This document shows, piece by piece, positions 35,584 through 45,170 of a DNA stretch of 63,033 nucleotides. The notes under the pieces were generated by a model. That model searched no databases. It was not told the DNA's origin and saw only the letters and a list, made by a program, of their open reading frames with translations. Position 1 is the stretch's first letter. Each line of letters opens with the position of its first letter. The stretch covers positions 1 to 63,033 of the forward strand of contig NZ_CAKMSS010000011.1 of NCBI RefSeq assembly GCF_928382285.1, in the 5' to 3' direction. This DNA is from Rothia nasimurium. GTDB taxonomy: Bacteria > Actinomycetota > Actinomycetes > Actinomycetales > Micrococcaceae. The translations under genes were made by a program, and so were the position numbers.

Positions 35584-38280
35584 ATGTTTGATGACGACGA
35601 TTTTATGCCTGCGCCCGTCCCGCCGCGCTCTGCTGCGCCTGAGGGGGAGCCTTTCTTTGACGAGCCTCCTTTCGATCCCTTCTACGATGCGGCTCCTCCG
35701 GCTGATGATTTTGTGCCCCCTGCCTACCAGGTGGGCGGGTTTATGCCTGATTTTGAGGATGCCCGCCCCGCTCCCAGCGTCAATCCCGAGACACTGGTGG
35801 CGGGCCTGAACGAGCACCAGGCTGAGGCGGTAAAGCATGCCGGTAGCCCCCTGCTGATTGTGGCGGGTGCCGGGTCGGGTAAGACCCGCGTGCTAACCCA
35901 CCGTATCGCCTACCTGTTGGCAACGGGGCGCGCCCACCAGGGGCAGATTCTGGCAATTACCTTCACCAATAAAGCTGCCGCCGAGATGAGGGAGCGCATC
36001 ACCGCCCTGGTGGGGCCGCGGGCGCAGAGCATGTGGATTTCAACCTTCCACTCCTTCTGCGTGCGGGTGTTGCGCCGCGAGGCGAAAGCCCTGGGCCTCA
36101 AATCAACCTTCTCCATCTACGATTCGGCTGACTCCCAGCGCCTGCTGACCCTGATTATCAAGCAGATGAATCTCGATACCAAGAAGTTCACCGCCAAGGT
36201 GGTGGGCAACCGTATCTCTAACCTCAAGAATGAGCTGGTCAGCGCCAAACAGTTCGCAGCTGAAACCAGCCCCACCGACCCCTGGGAAGGCGTGATTTCG
36301 AAGGTCTACACGGCCTACACCGAGCGCCTGCGGGCAGCGAACTCCCTCGACTTCGATGACCTCATCTTCGAGACCGTCAACCTTCTGAAGAACCACCCTC
36401 AGGTAGCCGAGTACTACCGCCGCCGCTTCCGCCATATCCTGGTTGACGAATACCAGGACACCAACCACGCCCAGTACCAGCTGGTGCGGCAACTGGTGGG
36501 GGGTGCGGCGTCCTTGCGCCCTGAGACCGGCCCCGCCGATAACGGCCCCTACCCCGATGCCTACCCGCCCGCTGAGCTGACGGTGGTGGGTGACTCTGAC
36601 CAGTCCATCTATGCCTTCCGCGGGGCTGATATTCGCAATATTACCGACTTTGAGCAGGACTACCCGGCGGCCCATACCATCTTGCTGGAGCAGAACTATC
36701 GCTCTACCCAGAACATCCTCTCGGCAGCGAACGCCGTGATTGAGCGCAACAAGGGCCGCCGCCCCAAGAAGCTCTGGACGGCCAGCGGCGACGGTGCCAA
36801 AATCACCGGCTACGTGGCAGAGTCCGAGCACGCTGAGGCCCGCTACATCGCCCAGGAAATTGACCGCCTGCGCGATGAACACGGCACCGCCCCCGGCGAC
36901 GTGGCGATCTTCTACCGCACCAACGCCCAGTCCCGCACCCTTGAAGAAATGCTCATGCGCGTGGGCCTGCCCTACCGCGTGGTCGGCGGTACCCGCTTCT
37001 ATGAGCGCAAGGAAATCAAGGACGCCCTGGCCTACCTGCGCGTGCTGGTGAACCCTGATGACGACATCAACGTGCGCCGCGTGCTCAACGAGCCTAAGCG
37101 GGGTATCGGCGCTAAGTCCGAGAGCGTGGTGGCCGACCACGCCCGCGCTACCGGTATCTCCTTCATGGCTGCCCTGCGCCAGGGCAGCGAGGTGCCCGGT
37201 CTGGGCGCAGCCGCCGTGAAAAAAATGGCTGCCTTTGCCCAGATGATTGACGACCTGGCCCAACTCGCTGCCACCGAGTCGGCAGCCACCTGTCTCGAAG
37301 CCGTGCTGGAGCAGACCGGCTACCTGGCGGCCCTGCGCGAGTCCAAGGATATTCAGGACGAATCCCGCGTTGAGAACCTCTCCGAGCTGGTGGACGCCGT
37401 GCGCGAGTTCGAAATCGACAACGCAGGCGCAACCCTGGAGGACTTCCTCGAACACGTCGCCCTGGTCGCTGACGCCGACCAGATCCCCAACAAGCCCAAG
37501 GCCGAGCAGGAGGGCGGGCCGTCCGCCGCCCAGATTGCAGCTGAGGTGGCAGAAGCCCGCTCCCAGGGCGTCATTACCCTCATGACCCTGCACACCGCCA
37601 AGGGCCTGGAATTCCCCGTGGTCTTTCTCACCGGTATGGAGCACGGCCTCTTCCCCCACCAGCGGGCCCTCACCGACGACTCTGAGATGAGCGAAGAGCG
37701 CCGCCTGGCCTACGTGGGCCTGACCCGCGCCATGGAACGCCTCTACCTCACCCGCGCTGAGAACCGCTCCATGTGGGGCCAGAGCCAGTTCAACCCGCCC
37801 TCCCCCTTCCTCGAAGAGATCCCCGAGGAACTCATTGACTGGAAGCGTACCGGCTCCTCCTTTGGCGGATACTCCGGTAGCGGCTACGGGGGCGCTTACG
37901 CGGGCGGACGCGGCGGCTGGGCAGGCAACCGCGGCGGCTCATCGAGCGGGTACGGTTCTTCGTACGGGTCCTCCACCTACTCCAGCCGCTTTGACGAACC
38001 GGCCGAGCGGCGGCGTCCTGCCGAACCGTCCACCAGCGAAGTCAACGGGTCTTCCACCTACGGACTCAAGGCAGCAGCCCGGCAGGTCTCCCGCGTGCAG
38101 CAGAACAAGGAAATTCCGGCGCTCGCGGTTGGCGACCGCGTTGAGCACACCAGCTTTGGTGAGGGCCGCGTGACCGCGGTTGAAGGGGCCGGCGATAAAA
38201 CCGTCGCCAAGGTGCGCTTCGCCAAAGAAGAGAAACGACTCCTGCTGCGCTACGCGCCGCTGACTAAAAAGACCGACTAA
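35584..38280 (+). CDS. pcrA: ATP-dependent DNA helicase PcrA/UvrD
   Basis: It has 898 residues, an SF1 3'-5' helicase for repair and replication. Motif order is: Q-motif LNEHQAEAVKH, Walker A VAGAGSGKTRVLTHRI, Ia ITFTNKAAAEMRERI, II ILVDEYQDTN, III VGDSDQSIYAFRGAD, IV LEQNYRSTQNIL, V TLHTAKGLEFPVVFLTGM, VI EERRLAYVGLTRAMERLYL. After a Gly/Ser/Tyr-rich stretch (about 755-800) comes the C-terminal Tudor-like domain (ALAVGDRVEHTSFGEGRVTAVEG) that contacts RNA polymerase in relatives. The start was set at ATG 35584 behind GGAGGG. The 60-residue acidic start is unusual but common in actinobacteria. Confidence 0.96.
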   Translation: MFDDDDFMPAPVPPRSAAPEGEPFFDEPPFDPFYDAAPPADDFVPPAYQVGGFMPDFEDARPAPSVNPETLVAGLNEHQAEAVKHAGSPLLIVAGAGSGKTRVLTHRIAYLLATGRAHQGQILAITFTNKAAAEMRERITALVGPRAQSMWISTFHSFCVRVLRREAKALGLKSTFSIYDSADSQRLLTLIIKQMNLDTKKFTAKVVGNRISNLKNELVSAKQFAAETSPTDPWEGVISKVYTAYTERLRAANSLDFDDLIFETVNLLKNHPQVAEYYRRRFRHILVDEYQDTNHAQYQLVRQLVGGAASLRPETGPADNGPYPDAYPPAELTVVGDSDQSIYAFRGADIRNITDFEQDYPAAHTILLEQNYRSTQNILSAANAVIERNKGRRPKKLWTASGDGAKITGYVAESEHAEARYIAQEIDRLRDEHGTAPGDVAIFYRTNAQSRTLEEMLMRVGLPYRVVGGTRFYERKEIKDALAYLRVLVNPDDDINVRRVLNEPKRGIGAKSESVVADHARATGISFMAALRQGSEVPGLGAAAVKKMAAFAQMIDDLAQLAATESAATCLEAVLEQTGYLAALRESKDIQDESRVENLSELVDAVREFEIDNAGATLEDFLEHVALVADADQIPNKPKAEQEGGPSAAQIAAEVAEARSQGVITLMTLHTAKGLEFPVVFLTGMEHGLFPHQRALTDDSEMSEERRLAYVGLTRAMERLYLTRAENRSMWGQSQFNPPSPFLEEIPEELIDWKRTGSSFGGYSGSGYGGAYAGGRGGWAGNRGGSSSGYGSSYGSSTYSSRFDEPAERRRPAEPSTSEVNGSSTYGLKAAARQVSRVQQNKEIPALAVGDRVEHTSFGEGRVTAVEGAGDKTVAKVRFAKEEKRLLLRYAPLTKKTD

Positions 38281-38289
38281 GATATAAGA

Positions 38290-38322
38290 AGCCCGGTACC
38301 GCCCGTGGTGCCGGGCTCTTTT
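38290..38322 (+). terminator. Terminator after pcrA
   Basis: AGCCCGGTACC and GGTGCCGGGCT pair around GCCCGT, followed by CTTTT. Confidence 0.85.
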
Positions 38323-38347
38323 CTGCCCGATTCACTCAAGGATGACC

Positions 38348-38956
38348 ATGGATCACGACTCTAACCTTCCCTCTATCGCCGAAGAATTTGTGGAGGCAAT
38401 GGATGAGGTGACCGATACCCGCGTGCAGCTTCAGGAGATTTCTGATCTTTTCCTTTTTCGTATTGAAATTGACCCCTCGACCGATGCTGCCCGCCGCATT
38501 GAGAAGGTGCTGGGCGCTGCCCTACCGACTACTCGCGGGCAGGTAACGGGCGATGCGACCGCCCTGCATCTGCTGTATGGCACCCGCCAGGTCGTGGCCT
38601 GCCTCTACGTTGAAGAGGGCGTGTACCTGGTGGTGACCAGGGTGGACGCCGTAAAACTGGGGCGCGCGCTCACCGCGGCCCTGGGGCGCGATGAGGGGTT
38701 GGTGCTCGATGTATCGGTCAATCGCACCGTGCTGAACCTGAGCGGGGTTGCCGCGGCGGACGTCATCGACGAGGTCGTGCACTTCGACTTCCCGCCGGAC
38801 TTCTTCGACCCGGGCAAGGCCCTGTCCTGCACCGTGGCTGAGGCCCGTATTATGCTCTGGCGTATCGATGAGCTGGAGTACCTGATGGTACCCCGCGCCT
38901 CCGATACAGCCCCCTTCCTGGTCAATATTTTGGATGCCTGCGAGAAGGTTAAATAG
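38348..38956 (+). CDS. Orphan SoxG-like (sarcosine oxidase gamma family) protein
   Basis: About 202 residues. The second half follows the SoxG/GcvT-like folate-binding pattern: LDVSVNRTVLNLSGVAAADVIDEVVHFDFPPDFFDPGKALSCTVAEARIMLWRIDELEYLMVPRASDTAPFLVNIL. In heterotetrameric sarcosine oxidase the gamma subunit works with SoxA, B and D, none of which is here. It may have a free-standing role or be a distant homologue. The ATG at 38348 sits five bases after AAGGA, better than the ATG at 38342. It is alone between pcrA and sucC. Confidence 0.6.
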   Translation: MDHDSNLPSIAEEFVEAMDEVTDTRVQLQEISDLFLFRIEIDPSTDAARRIEKVLGAALPTTRGQVTGDATALHLLYGTRQVVACLYVEEGVYLVVTRVDAVKLGRALTAALGRDEGLVLDVSVNRTVLNLSGVAAADVIDEVVHFDFPPDFFDPGKALSCTVAEARIMLWRIDELEYLMVPRASDTAPFLVNILDACEKVK

Positions 38957-39165
38957 TCCCGATGGGGGAGCGTCGGTCATAACTGACAGGTTTGTTTCAT
39001 TCAAAGGGAAATAAGTTCGCACCCCTATAGGCAAGTACGCTAAAGTTTCTTTGTGGAGAAGCTTTGTGTGCTCCAGCTCTCGCAATGGGGCGGGCACCGA
39101 ACTTCGTACATGTAAACGCCGGGAGCACCGCTTTCTGGCATGACTTCGACGAAGAAGGAATCCCT

Positions 39166-40332
39166 GTGGACCTGTTTGAATACCAGGCACGCGATCTCTT
39201 TGAGAAGCACGGCGTTCCCGTGCTCCAGGGCATCGTAGCTACCACCCCTGAAGAAGCAAAGGCAGCAGCTGAGAAGATCGGTGGCGTCACCGTAGTCAAG
39301 GCCCAGGTTAAGGTGGGCGGGCGCGGTAAGGCCGGTGGCGTGAAGGTCGCTAAGACCGCTGACGAGGCTTACGAGTACGCCCAGCAGATTCTGGGTATGG
39401 ACATCAAGGGCCACACCGTTCACCGTGTGATGATTGCCCAGGGCGCAGACATCGCTGAAGAATACTACTTCTCCATGCTGCTTGACCGCGCTAACCGCTC
39501 CTACCTGGCTATGTGCTCCGTTGAGGGTGGCATGGACATCGAGACCCTGGCTGCTGAGCGCCCCGAGGCCCTGGCCAAGGTTGAGGTCAACCCCATGGAC
39601 GGCATCACCGCCGAAAAGGCCGCCGAGATTGTGGAGGCCGCTGGCTTCGCTGAGGACGTACGCGAGGACGTCGCCGCCGTGCTGGTCAAGCTGGGCGAGG
39701 TCTACAAGAAGGAAGACGCCACCCTGGTTGAGGTCAACCCGCTGGTCAAGACCGGCGACGGCAAGATTCTGGCCCTGGACGGTAAGGTCTCCCTCGATGA
39801 CAACGCTGAGTTCCGCCAGCCCGAGCACGAGGCTCTGGTCGATAAGTCAGCCGAGAACCCCCTCGAAGCTAAGGCCAAGGAAAACGACCTCAACTACGTC
39901 AAGCTCGACGGTGAAGTCGGCATCATCGGTAACGGTGCAGGCCTGGTCATGTCTACCCTCGACGTCGTTGCCTACGCCGGTGAAAACCACGGCAACGTCA
40001 AGCCCGCTAACTTCCTCGATATTGGTGGCGGTGCGTCCGCTGAGGTGATGGCAGCTGGCCTCGACATCATCCTCAACGACGAGCAGGTCAAGTCTGTTTT
40101 CGTCAACGTATTCGGTGGCATCACCTCCTGCGACGCTGTAGCTAACGGCATCGTCAAGGCCCTGGAAATCCTGGGTGATAAGGCAACCAAGCCCCTGGTC
40201 GTCCGCCTGGACGGTAACAACGTTGATGAGGGCCGCCGCATTCTCTCTGAGGCTAACCATCCGCTGGTTCACCAGGCAGAGACCATGGATTCCGGCGCAG
40301 ACAAGGCAGCCGAACTGGCCCACACCGCATAA
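39166..40332 (+). CDS. sucC: Succinyl-CoA synthetase beta subunit (ADP-forming)
   Basis: It has 388 residues. With SucD it converts succinyl-CoA to succinate, making ATP in the TCA cycle. The start is GTG at 39166 behind GAAGGAA, giving the family opening (M)[19 protein letters not shown]. An upstream frame exists but its residues are foreign to the family. ATP-grasp marks include [46 protein letters not shown] and [17 protein letters not shown]. sucD follows 33 bases later. Confidence 0.95.
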   Translation: MDLFEYQARDLFEKHGVPVLQGIVATTPEEAKAAAEKIGGVTVVKAQVKVGGRGKAGGVKVAKTADEAYEYAQQILGMDIKGHTVHRVMIAQGADIAEEYYFSMLLDRANRSYLAMCSVEGGMDIETLAAERPEALAKVEVNPMDGITAEKAAEIVEAAGFAEDVREDVAAVLVKLGEVYKKEDATLVEVNPLVKTGDGKILALDGKVSLDDNAEFRQPEHEALVDKSAENPLEAKAKENDLNYVKLDGEVGIIGNGAGLVMSTLDVVAYAGENHGNVKPANFLDIGGGASAEVMAAGLDIILNDEQVKSVFVNVFGGITSCDAVANGIVKALEILGDKATKPLVVRLDGNNVDEGRRILSEANHPLVHQAETMDSGADKAAELAHTA

Positions 40333-40365
40333 ATCACCGCTGATTATTACTAGAAGGTTTTTACA

Positions 40366-41283
40366 ATGTCTATCTTTTTGAACAAGGACTCCAAGGTCAT
40401 CGTTCAGGGCATCACCGGCGGTGAAGGTACCAAGCACACCGCCCGCATGCTCGCAGCTGGCACCCAGATCGTGGGCGGCGTTAACGCCCGCAAGGCTGGC
40501 ACCACCGTTTCCCACAAGGACGCAGCCGGTAACGATGTTGAGCTGAACGTCTACGGCTCCGTTGCTGAAGCCGTCAAGGAGACCGGCGCAGACGTCTCTA
40601 TCGTCTTCGTTCCCCCGGCCTTCACCAAGGACGCCGTCATCGAGGCTATCGACGCTGAGGTTCCCCTGGTTGTTGTCATTACCGAGGGCGTGCCCGTAGG
40701 CGATACCGCTGAGTTCTGGGCCTACGCCAAGAGCAAGGTTGACGCTGATGGCAAGCAGATTACCCGCATCATCGGCCCCAACTGCCCCGGCATCATCACC
40801 CCTGGTGAGTCCCTGGTCGGTATTACCCCCGCCAATATCACCGGTAAGGGCAAGATTGGTCTGGTCTCCAAGTCAGGTACCCTGACCTACCAGATGATGT
40901 TCGAGCTGCGCGACATCGGCTTCACCACCGCTATCGGCATCGGCGGCGACCCCATCATCGGCACCACCCACATCGATGCCCTCGAGGCCTTCGAGGCTGA
41001 CCCCGAGACCGAAGCTATCGTCATGATCGGTGAGATTGGTGGTGACGCTGAGGAGCGCGCTGCTGAGTTCATCAAGGCTAACGTCACCAAGCCCGTTGTT
41101 GGCTACGTTGCCGGCTTTACCGCCCCCGAGGGTAAGACCATGGGCCACGCGGGTGCGATTGTTTCCGGTTCATCTGGCACCGCCCAGGCCAAGAAGGAGG
41201 CCCTGGAAGCTGCTGGCGTGAAGGTCGGTAAGACCCCGTCGGAGGCTGCCCAGCTCATGCGCGAGATTTTCGCTAAAAAGTAA
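40366..41283 (+). CDS. sucD: Succinyl-CoA synthetase alpha subunit
   Basis: It has 305 residues. The Rossmann CoA-binding domain comes first ([21 protein letters not shown]), then [15 protein letters not shown] and the phosphohistidine in [17 protein letters not shown] near residue 250. It forms the complex with SucC encoded just upstream. A very strong hairpin (41304-41345) ends the operon. Confidence 0.96.
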   Translation: MSIFLNKDSKVIVQGITGGEGTKHTARMLAAGTQIVGGVNARKAGTTVSHKDAAGNDVELNVYGSVAEAVKETGADVSIVFVPPAFTKDAVIEAIDAEVPLVVVITEGVPVGDTAEFWAYAKSKVDADGKQITRIIGPNCPGIITPGESLVGITPANITGKGKIGLVSKSGTLTYQMMFELRDIGFTTAIGIGGDPIIGTTHIDALEAFEADPETEAIVMIGEIGGDAEERAAEFIKANVTKPVVGYVAGFTAPEGKTMGHAGAIVSGSSGTAQAKKEALEAAGVKVGKTPSEAAQLMREIFAKK

Positions 41284-41303
41284 GCTAGTTTCCCCTAGCC
41301 GGT

Positions 41304-41346
41304 AGGACGCCGGTGGTCACGCAGGTGCGTGACCACCGGCGTCCTT
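41304..41346 (+). terminator. Terminator after sucCD
   Basis: Perfect 19-bp arms, AGGACGCCGGTGGTCACGC (41304-41322) and its complement (41327-41345), with a four-base loop. Confidence 0.9.
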
Positions 41347-41409
41347 GTTCATATGGGGGAAGGGAACCGCCCTGCCCCGTATTCCTGGGGTAGGGGAGCA
41401 GACATAGGA

Positions 41410-41446
41410 AGGGGCCCTGACCAGCAAGCTGGTCAGGGCCCCTGTT
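41410..41446. terminator. Terminator of the minus-strand exported protein gene
   Basis: Perfect 16-bp arms AGGGGCCCTGACCAGC (41410-41425) and complement (41428-41443) around two bases. It lies 15 bases after the stop of the gene at 41459. Confidence 0.85.
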
Positions 41447-41458
41447 CTGCCGGGCAGA

Positions 41459-42253
41459 TTAGTTAGATGAGGTGCCGGTTGAGCAGACGTTCAGAGTGGT
41501 GTTGCCACCGATAACGAAGTTCTGGGAACCAGTACGGTTACTGCCGTTGCTCCATGTGAGGGTAATGGTATCAATGGGTTCGGGGAAGCTCAGAGTGACG
41601 TTGCCTGCAGATGAAGTGGGGGCCAGTGAGTTCTGGTTCGCTGTGAAAGTTGTGGTGGTGGCGCCAGTAGAGATGGTAGCCCCACCCGATGCAACAGGAG
41701 CAGACGTCGCCACACCGTTAAGGGAGGAACTTACAGTGAAGACATCCTGCCAGGGGCCACCGGAACCGCTAGAAGCCTGGTCGACGTCTCCGATAGTGAA
41801 AGTGAAACCTGCAATGGGAGCTGAGAAACTCATAGTGATGGTGGACTGCTGGTTACCGCCAGTATAACCGTTGGTGCCGCTCTGCAAACTTTGGAAGAAA
41901 AGATAATCTGACAAGCCTGAGTAGCTAGACCAAGTAACGGTGCCCGCTACGTTTTTATTAGTGATGAGATTCTGAGAATTTGAAAGAGAAGGCCCGGTTG
42001 AGGAGGTATGAGTGATGGTGAGGACCGCCTGGCCATCATTGGTGGTAACGGAGCCTGAGTGGCTGGTGCTACCCTGGGCAGTGACGGGAGTATCTCGAAC
42101 GAAATTAGCCCAGGTGATGCTGGTAGCAGGTGAGGTGCTAGAACAGACATCGGAAGGGCTAGCTGCGTAAGCAGGAATAGCAGCGGTGGAGATAACGACG
42201 GGAGCTGCCCAAGCGGCGCCCTTTGCCAGGGTACGGCGTGAAACGTTGTTCAT
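41459..42253 (-). CDS. Tat-type exported protein, beta-rich, unknown function
   Basis: It has 264 residues. The signal SRRTLAKGAAWAAPVVISTA ends AYAAS and carries a twin arginine, a weak hydrophobic core and an Ala-rich cleavage site after about residue 31. The mature part is Ser/Thr/Gly-rich with alternating hydrophobics (TITMSFSAPIAGFTFTIGDVDQ, GNVTLSFPEPIDTITLTWSNGS), like a secreted beta-sandwich. One cysteine lies near each end of the mature chain (DVCSS and NVCST), so a disulfide closing the fold is plausible. No LPXTG anchor is present. A protein with a near-identical signal is encoded divergently at 43021. Confidence 0.7.
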   Translation of the reverse strand: MNNVSRRTLAKGAAWAAPVVISTAAIPAYAASPSDVCSSTSPATSITWANFVRDTPVTAQGSTSHSGSVTTNDGQAVLTITHTSSTGPSLSNSQNLITNKNVAGTVTWSSYSGLSDYLFFQSLQSGTNGYTGGNQQSTITMSFSAPIAGFTFTIGDVDQASSGSGGPWQDVFTVSSSLNGVATSAPVASGGATISTGATTTTFTANQNSLAPTSSAGNVTLSFPEPIDTITLTWSNGSNRTGSQNFVIGGNTTLNVCSTGTSSN

Positions 42254-43020
42254 TGTTTTCCTTCTAAAGTGAGGCCAAGCGAGTGAATGAAGGCCCCAGT
42301 AATTGCGAGTGATTCCAGTGGCGATACGGCTTGAAAGAGTTTTAGGCGACCTCTAATAATGCGCGAGAAAGCCAAAAATTTCACACTGCTATCAAAAAGT
42401 ATCTGGAAAATTTAGGTTTTAAAACATAGTAGCAGGGGTGTGCTGTTTAGAAGGTGGGGAAATGTGCTGAAACAGTGTGATTTGGGAGCCAAATCTTGGT
42501 TTGTCCCCCATAAATATAGGGTTTAGCCTAAAAATCCTGGAATTTATCTGATACTTCTGTGTTGAATAGGTGCTCTTGTGGGGACAAGTGTAGGCTTTTG
42601 GGATTTTATGTCTATAAAAAACATATAAATTTTCAGGTGTATCGAACCCTGTTTTCTAATTTATTGTAAATAAATAGTCAGGTTTTTGTGTATTTATACT
42701 CTTTAGTTTGATTAGGGGTAAACTTTTTTAACTAGATGATTTTCTGGTGTGCCCCAGGGTGGCTGTATGAAGTCTTGTTTCGACACGCTTGTATCTAATT
42801 GACCACTCTTATGGGGACAAATTTGGAATACTTTACCCAGAATCTGTTTCATGTCTAAATTGTTTGCCCAGGTAAATTGACTTTTCCATACTTGATTTTT
42901 GTTGTAGCGGTGTCTCTGCAGGGTTCCGTGAATCTTGCGCTTCACCTGGAAAGCCTGGCTTTTCTTGTACATTAACTATGGACTTGTTTTTTATATGAAT
43001 AAATTTTAGGGAGATAAGTG
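42254..43020. other. 767-bp AT-rich gap between two divergent exported-protein genes
   Basis: This is the longest non-coding stretch in the window and much richer in A/T than its neighbours. Short frames on the minus strand lack ribosome sites and are probably chance. A GGGGACAA box occurs three times: inverted at 42501-42508, inside the palindrome CTTGTGGGGACAAG (42575-42588), and at 42813-42820. The promoters of both flanking genes must be here, leaving some 500 bases unexplained, possibly a lost gene or long regulatory leaders. Confidence 0.5.
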
Positions 43021-43989
43021 ATGGGCTTAGAGCTGTCACGTCGTTCACTCGTTCAAGCTGGCGCCTGGTCAACCCCTATAGTTCTTGCTGGTACAGCGGT
43101 GCCAGCCTATGCGGCGTCTATGTCGCGCCAAAGCGGTATTCAGGCTGGCTTATTTGTCTCGGCGGCCCTGAACGGGGGCAACGTGGGATATGTGCAAAGC
43201 CAGGAGTCAACCGGCTGGCCGACAACCCCTCAGAGCTACTTTGAAGCAAAAGCTGCTGGTACCAACCCCGAATCTGACTTCAACTGGGACGATTCGCGTG
43301 AACGCGCCCAAGACCTGTCGAGCAGCTGGATCGCGAACGGGGAAGGTTCGTTCACCCCGGTTACCAACAGCGGGTCTGGAAAGCCCGGTGCCTATGCAAA
43401 CTCTAGTGGCTTCTGGTTTTCCGTCCCCACGACCAATGTCGGAACCGGAACCGACTATGTCGCAGGGGGTAGTGCTACCTTGGCGGCGGGTGCTGTCTTC
43501 GTAACGGACGTTGAGTTTTACGTTCCCCAGCAGGCTAACTTTCTTTTTAATGGGAACCCTCAGCTGAATACGGGTATGCAGATTGGTAGCCGCACCAAAT
43601 GGAACCAGCGGCGCACGGGCACGCTCTCAGACGTGCTCAATACCGGTGCGACCTACCTGGCTCAGGCCGGTGTGCAGTCCAACTGGGTTGCTGATGCCCC
43701 AACTGTCACCCTCAATCCTGACGGGTCTGGTACCTTCCGCGGCCGAATTACCGTCACCACAGCTAAGCCTCTCACCGTTACTTACGACTCTAAGGGGCGC
43801 CTATATGCTCAGGTCGTTATTATGCCAAGCCCGGTAACGATTCAAAGCGCCTACTACACCGCTCAGAGTCGCCTGCAATTTACCTCGTATATTCAGTCAG
43901 GTACGATTACCTACTCTTCTAACGGGGTCACCGGCAGTCGAGTGTTCTCAAATGAGCTGCATACAACGACTGTTCTTCGGTGGGGCTAG
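43021..43989 (+). CDS. Tat-type exported protein, unknown function
   Basis: It has 322 residues. The signal LSRRSLVQAGAWSTPIVLAG ends AYAAS and closely parallels that of the divergent gene at 41459. The mature chain is Ser/Thr/Asn-rich and beta-type (GSATLAAGAVFVTDVEFYVP, GTFRGRITVTTAKPLTVTYDSKG), with no cysteine and no wall anchor motif. No family is recognised. The ATG at 43021 has AGGGAG before it; a GTG three bases earlier is also possible. A hairpin follows at 44003. The mature halves of the two proteins do not align by eye. Confidence 0.7.
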   Translation: MGLELSRRSLVQAGAWSTPIVLAGTAVPAYAASMSRQSGIQAGLFVSAALNGGNVGYVQSQESTGWPTTPQSYFEAKAAGTNPESDFNWDDSRERAQDLSSSWIANGEGSFTPVTNSGSGKPGAYANSSGFWFSVPTTNVGTGTDYVAGGSATLAAGAVFVTDVEFYVPQQANFLFNGNPQLNTGMQIGSRTKWNQRRTGTLSDVLNTGATYLAQAGVQSNWVADAPTVTLNPDGSGTFRGRITVTTAKPLTVTYDSKGRLYAQVVIMPSPVTIQSAYYTAQSRLQFTSYIQSGTITYSSNGVTGSRVFSNELHTTTVLRWG

Positions 43990-44002
43990 GTAAGACGCTG
44001 TT

Positions 44003-44037
44003 GGGGTGGGCCCTTGAAACGCCCACCCCTAACTTTT
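44003..44037. terminator. Terminator between convergent genes
   Basis: GGGGTGGGC (44003-44011) and GCCCACCCC (44021-44029), then a T-run. It serves the exported protein and possibly the MbfA-like gene. Confidence 0.8.
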
Positions 44038-44051
44038 TCGGGACGGGCTAT

Positions 44052-45170
44052 TTACAGCACCGCCGTATTGAACAGCAGGCCCAGTAGGTAGGTGGCCAGA
44101 GCTGCGCCGTAGCCGATCGCTAGCTGGCGCAGGCCGCGCTTGAGAGGTGAGGCACCTGAGAGTAGGCCCACCACACCGCCGGTGACCATCAGGGCAAAGC
44201 CCACCAGCAGCATGGAAATCAGCATGGCTGCCCCGCCCGACATGCCGAAAATGTAGGGCAGGATCGGGATGAGGGCTCCGGATGCAAAGAAACAGAAGCT
44301 TGAGGCGGCAGCCCCCACATCGCTGCCGAGCGCACCGTGGGCGTCCTCGGCGTCCGCCCCTTCAATATCGTCGCGGAAGGAGAGCGAGGGGTCGCAGTCG
44401 CAGGTGAAGTAGCCGAAGCGTTCCATGGCGCGGTGGCGGGCGGCCTCCTCGCTCATGCCGCGAGCCTTGTAAATCAGTTCTAGCTCATTCTGGTTAATAT
44501 CGAGCTGATGGGCCACATCGAGGGTGACCTGGGTGGGGCGGGAAGCGTCCAAAAGTTCGCGCTGGGAGCGCACCGAAACGAACTCGCCGGCGGCCATGGA
44601 GAGAGCGCCTGCAAGTAGGCCGGCAACGCCGGAGAGAAGCACCATGGAGCTGCTGACGCCGGTCGCGCCCACACCCATGATGAGGGCAGCGTTTGAGACC
44701 AGGCCGTCGTTAGCGCCAAAGACGGCGGCGCGGAAGTTGCCCGAGAGCTTTTCGCGGCCAGAGGTGGAGAGCGCTCGAATGATTTCTTCATGGATTGCCT
44801 CGTCGGCGGCCATGGCTTCGGTGGCGTCGGGGTCTTCCGCGTAGGGGGAGCGGCCCTCGGCGCGCTGGGCTAGGGCGAGTACGAAGACTGAGCCGAAGTT
44901 CTTGGCAAGAAGCTCTAGAAAGCGGGCAGATACGGACGGGCGCGGCTCAGGCGTGGCGTGTTCGCCCAGTAGGGTGCGCCAGTGGTCCTGGTGTCGGAGT
45001 TCTGCCTGGGCGACTTCTCTGAGGATTTCTGCTTCTTTTCCCTCGGCCCGGTCGGCCAGGGCGGCATAGATGCGGGCTTCTGAGATTTCTTCGGCGAGAT
45101 AGCGGCGCCAGCGGCGAATCTGGGCGCGGCTTGGCTGGGTGGAGGGGGCGTGCGGGGCGGCTGCTGGCAT
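44052..45170 (-). CDS. MbfA-like ferritin-fused VIT1/CCC1 metal transporter
   Basis: It has 372 residues. Residues about 15-145 are a ferritin-like four-helix domain with paired acidic motifs (AEEISEARIYAALADRA, QAELRHQDHW, AADEAIHEEIIRAL). Residues about 150-372 are the VIT1/CCC1 membrane domain: RAAVFGANDGLVSNAALIMGV, LLAGALSMAAGEFVSVRSQRE and three further helices. Proteins of this layout (membrane-bound ferritin A) export iron and protect against peroxide. Alternative metals such as manganese cannot be excluded. It is divergent from dps, another iron/oxidative stress protein. The ATG at 45170 gives a Pro/Ala-rich start. Confidence 0.85.
   Translation of the reverse strand: MPAAAPHAPSTQPSRAQIRRWRRYLAEEISEARIYAALADRAEGKEAEILREVAQAELRHQDHWRTLLGEHATPEPRPSVSARFLELLAKNFGSVFVLALAQRAEGRSPYAEDPDATEAMAADEAIHEEIIRALSTSGREKLSGNFRAAVFGANDGLVSNAALIMGVGATGVSSSMVLLSGVAGLLAGALSMAAGEFVSVRSQRELLDASRPTQVTLDVAHQLDINQNELELIYKARGMSEEAARHRAMERFGYFTCDCDPSLSFRDDIEGADAEDAHGALGSDVGAAASSFCFFASGALIPILPYIFGMSGGAAMLISMLLVGFALMVTGGVVGLLSGASPLKRGLRQLAIGYGAALATYLLGLLFNTAVL

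Noticed and set aside
36103..37659. 518-codon open frame on the minus strand
   Set aside because: It lies wholly antisense to the pcrA helicase motifs. Its Gly/Val/Leu/His-rich composition is what the opposite strand of GC-rich coding DNA gives, and it has no recognisable motif.
39040..39828. 262-codon minus-strand frame
   Set aside because: Antisense to sucC with no ribosome site or family pattern.
42712..43072. Two short minus-strand frames in the AT-rich gap
   Set aside because: No ribosome sites, and one runs across the start of the exported protein gene. AT-rich DNA with few stops gives such frames by chance.
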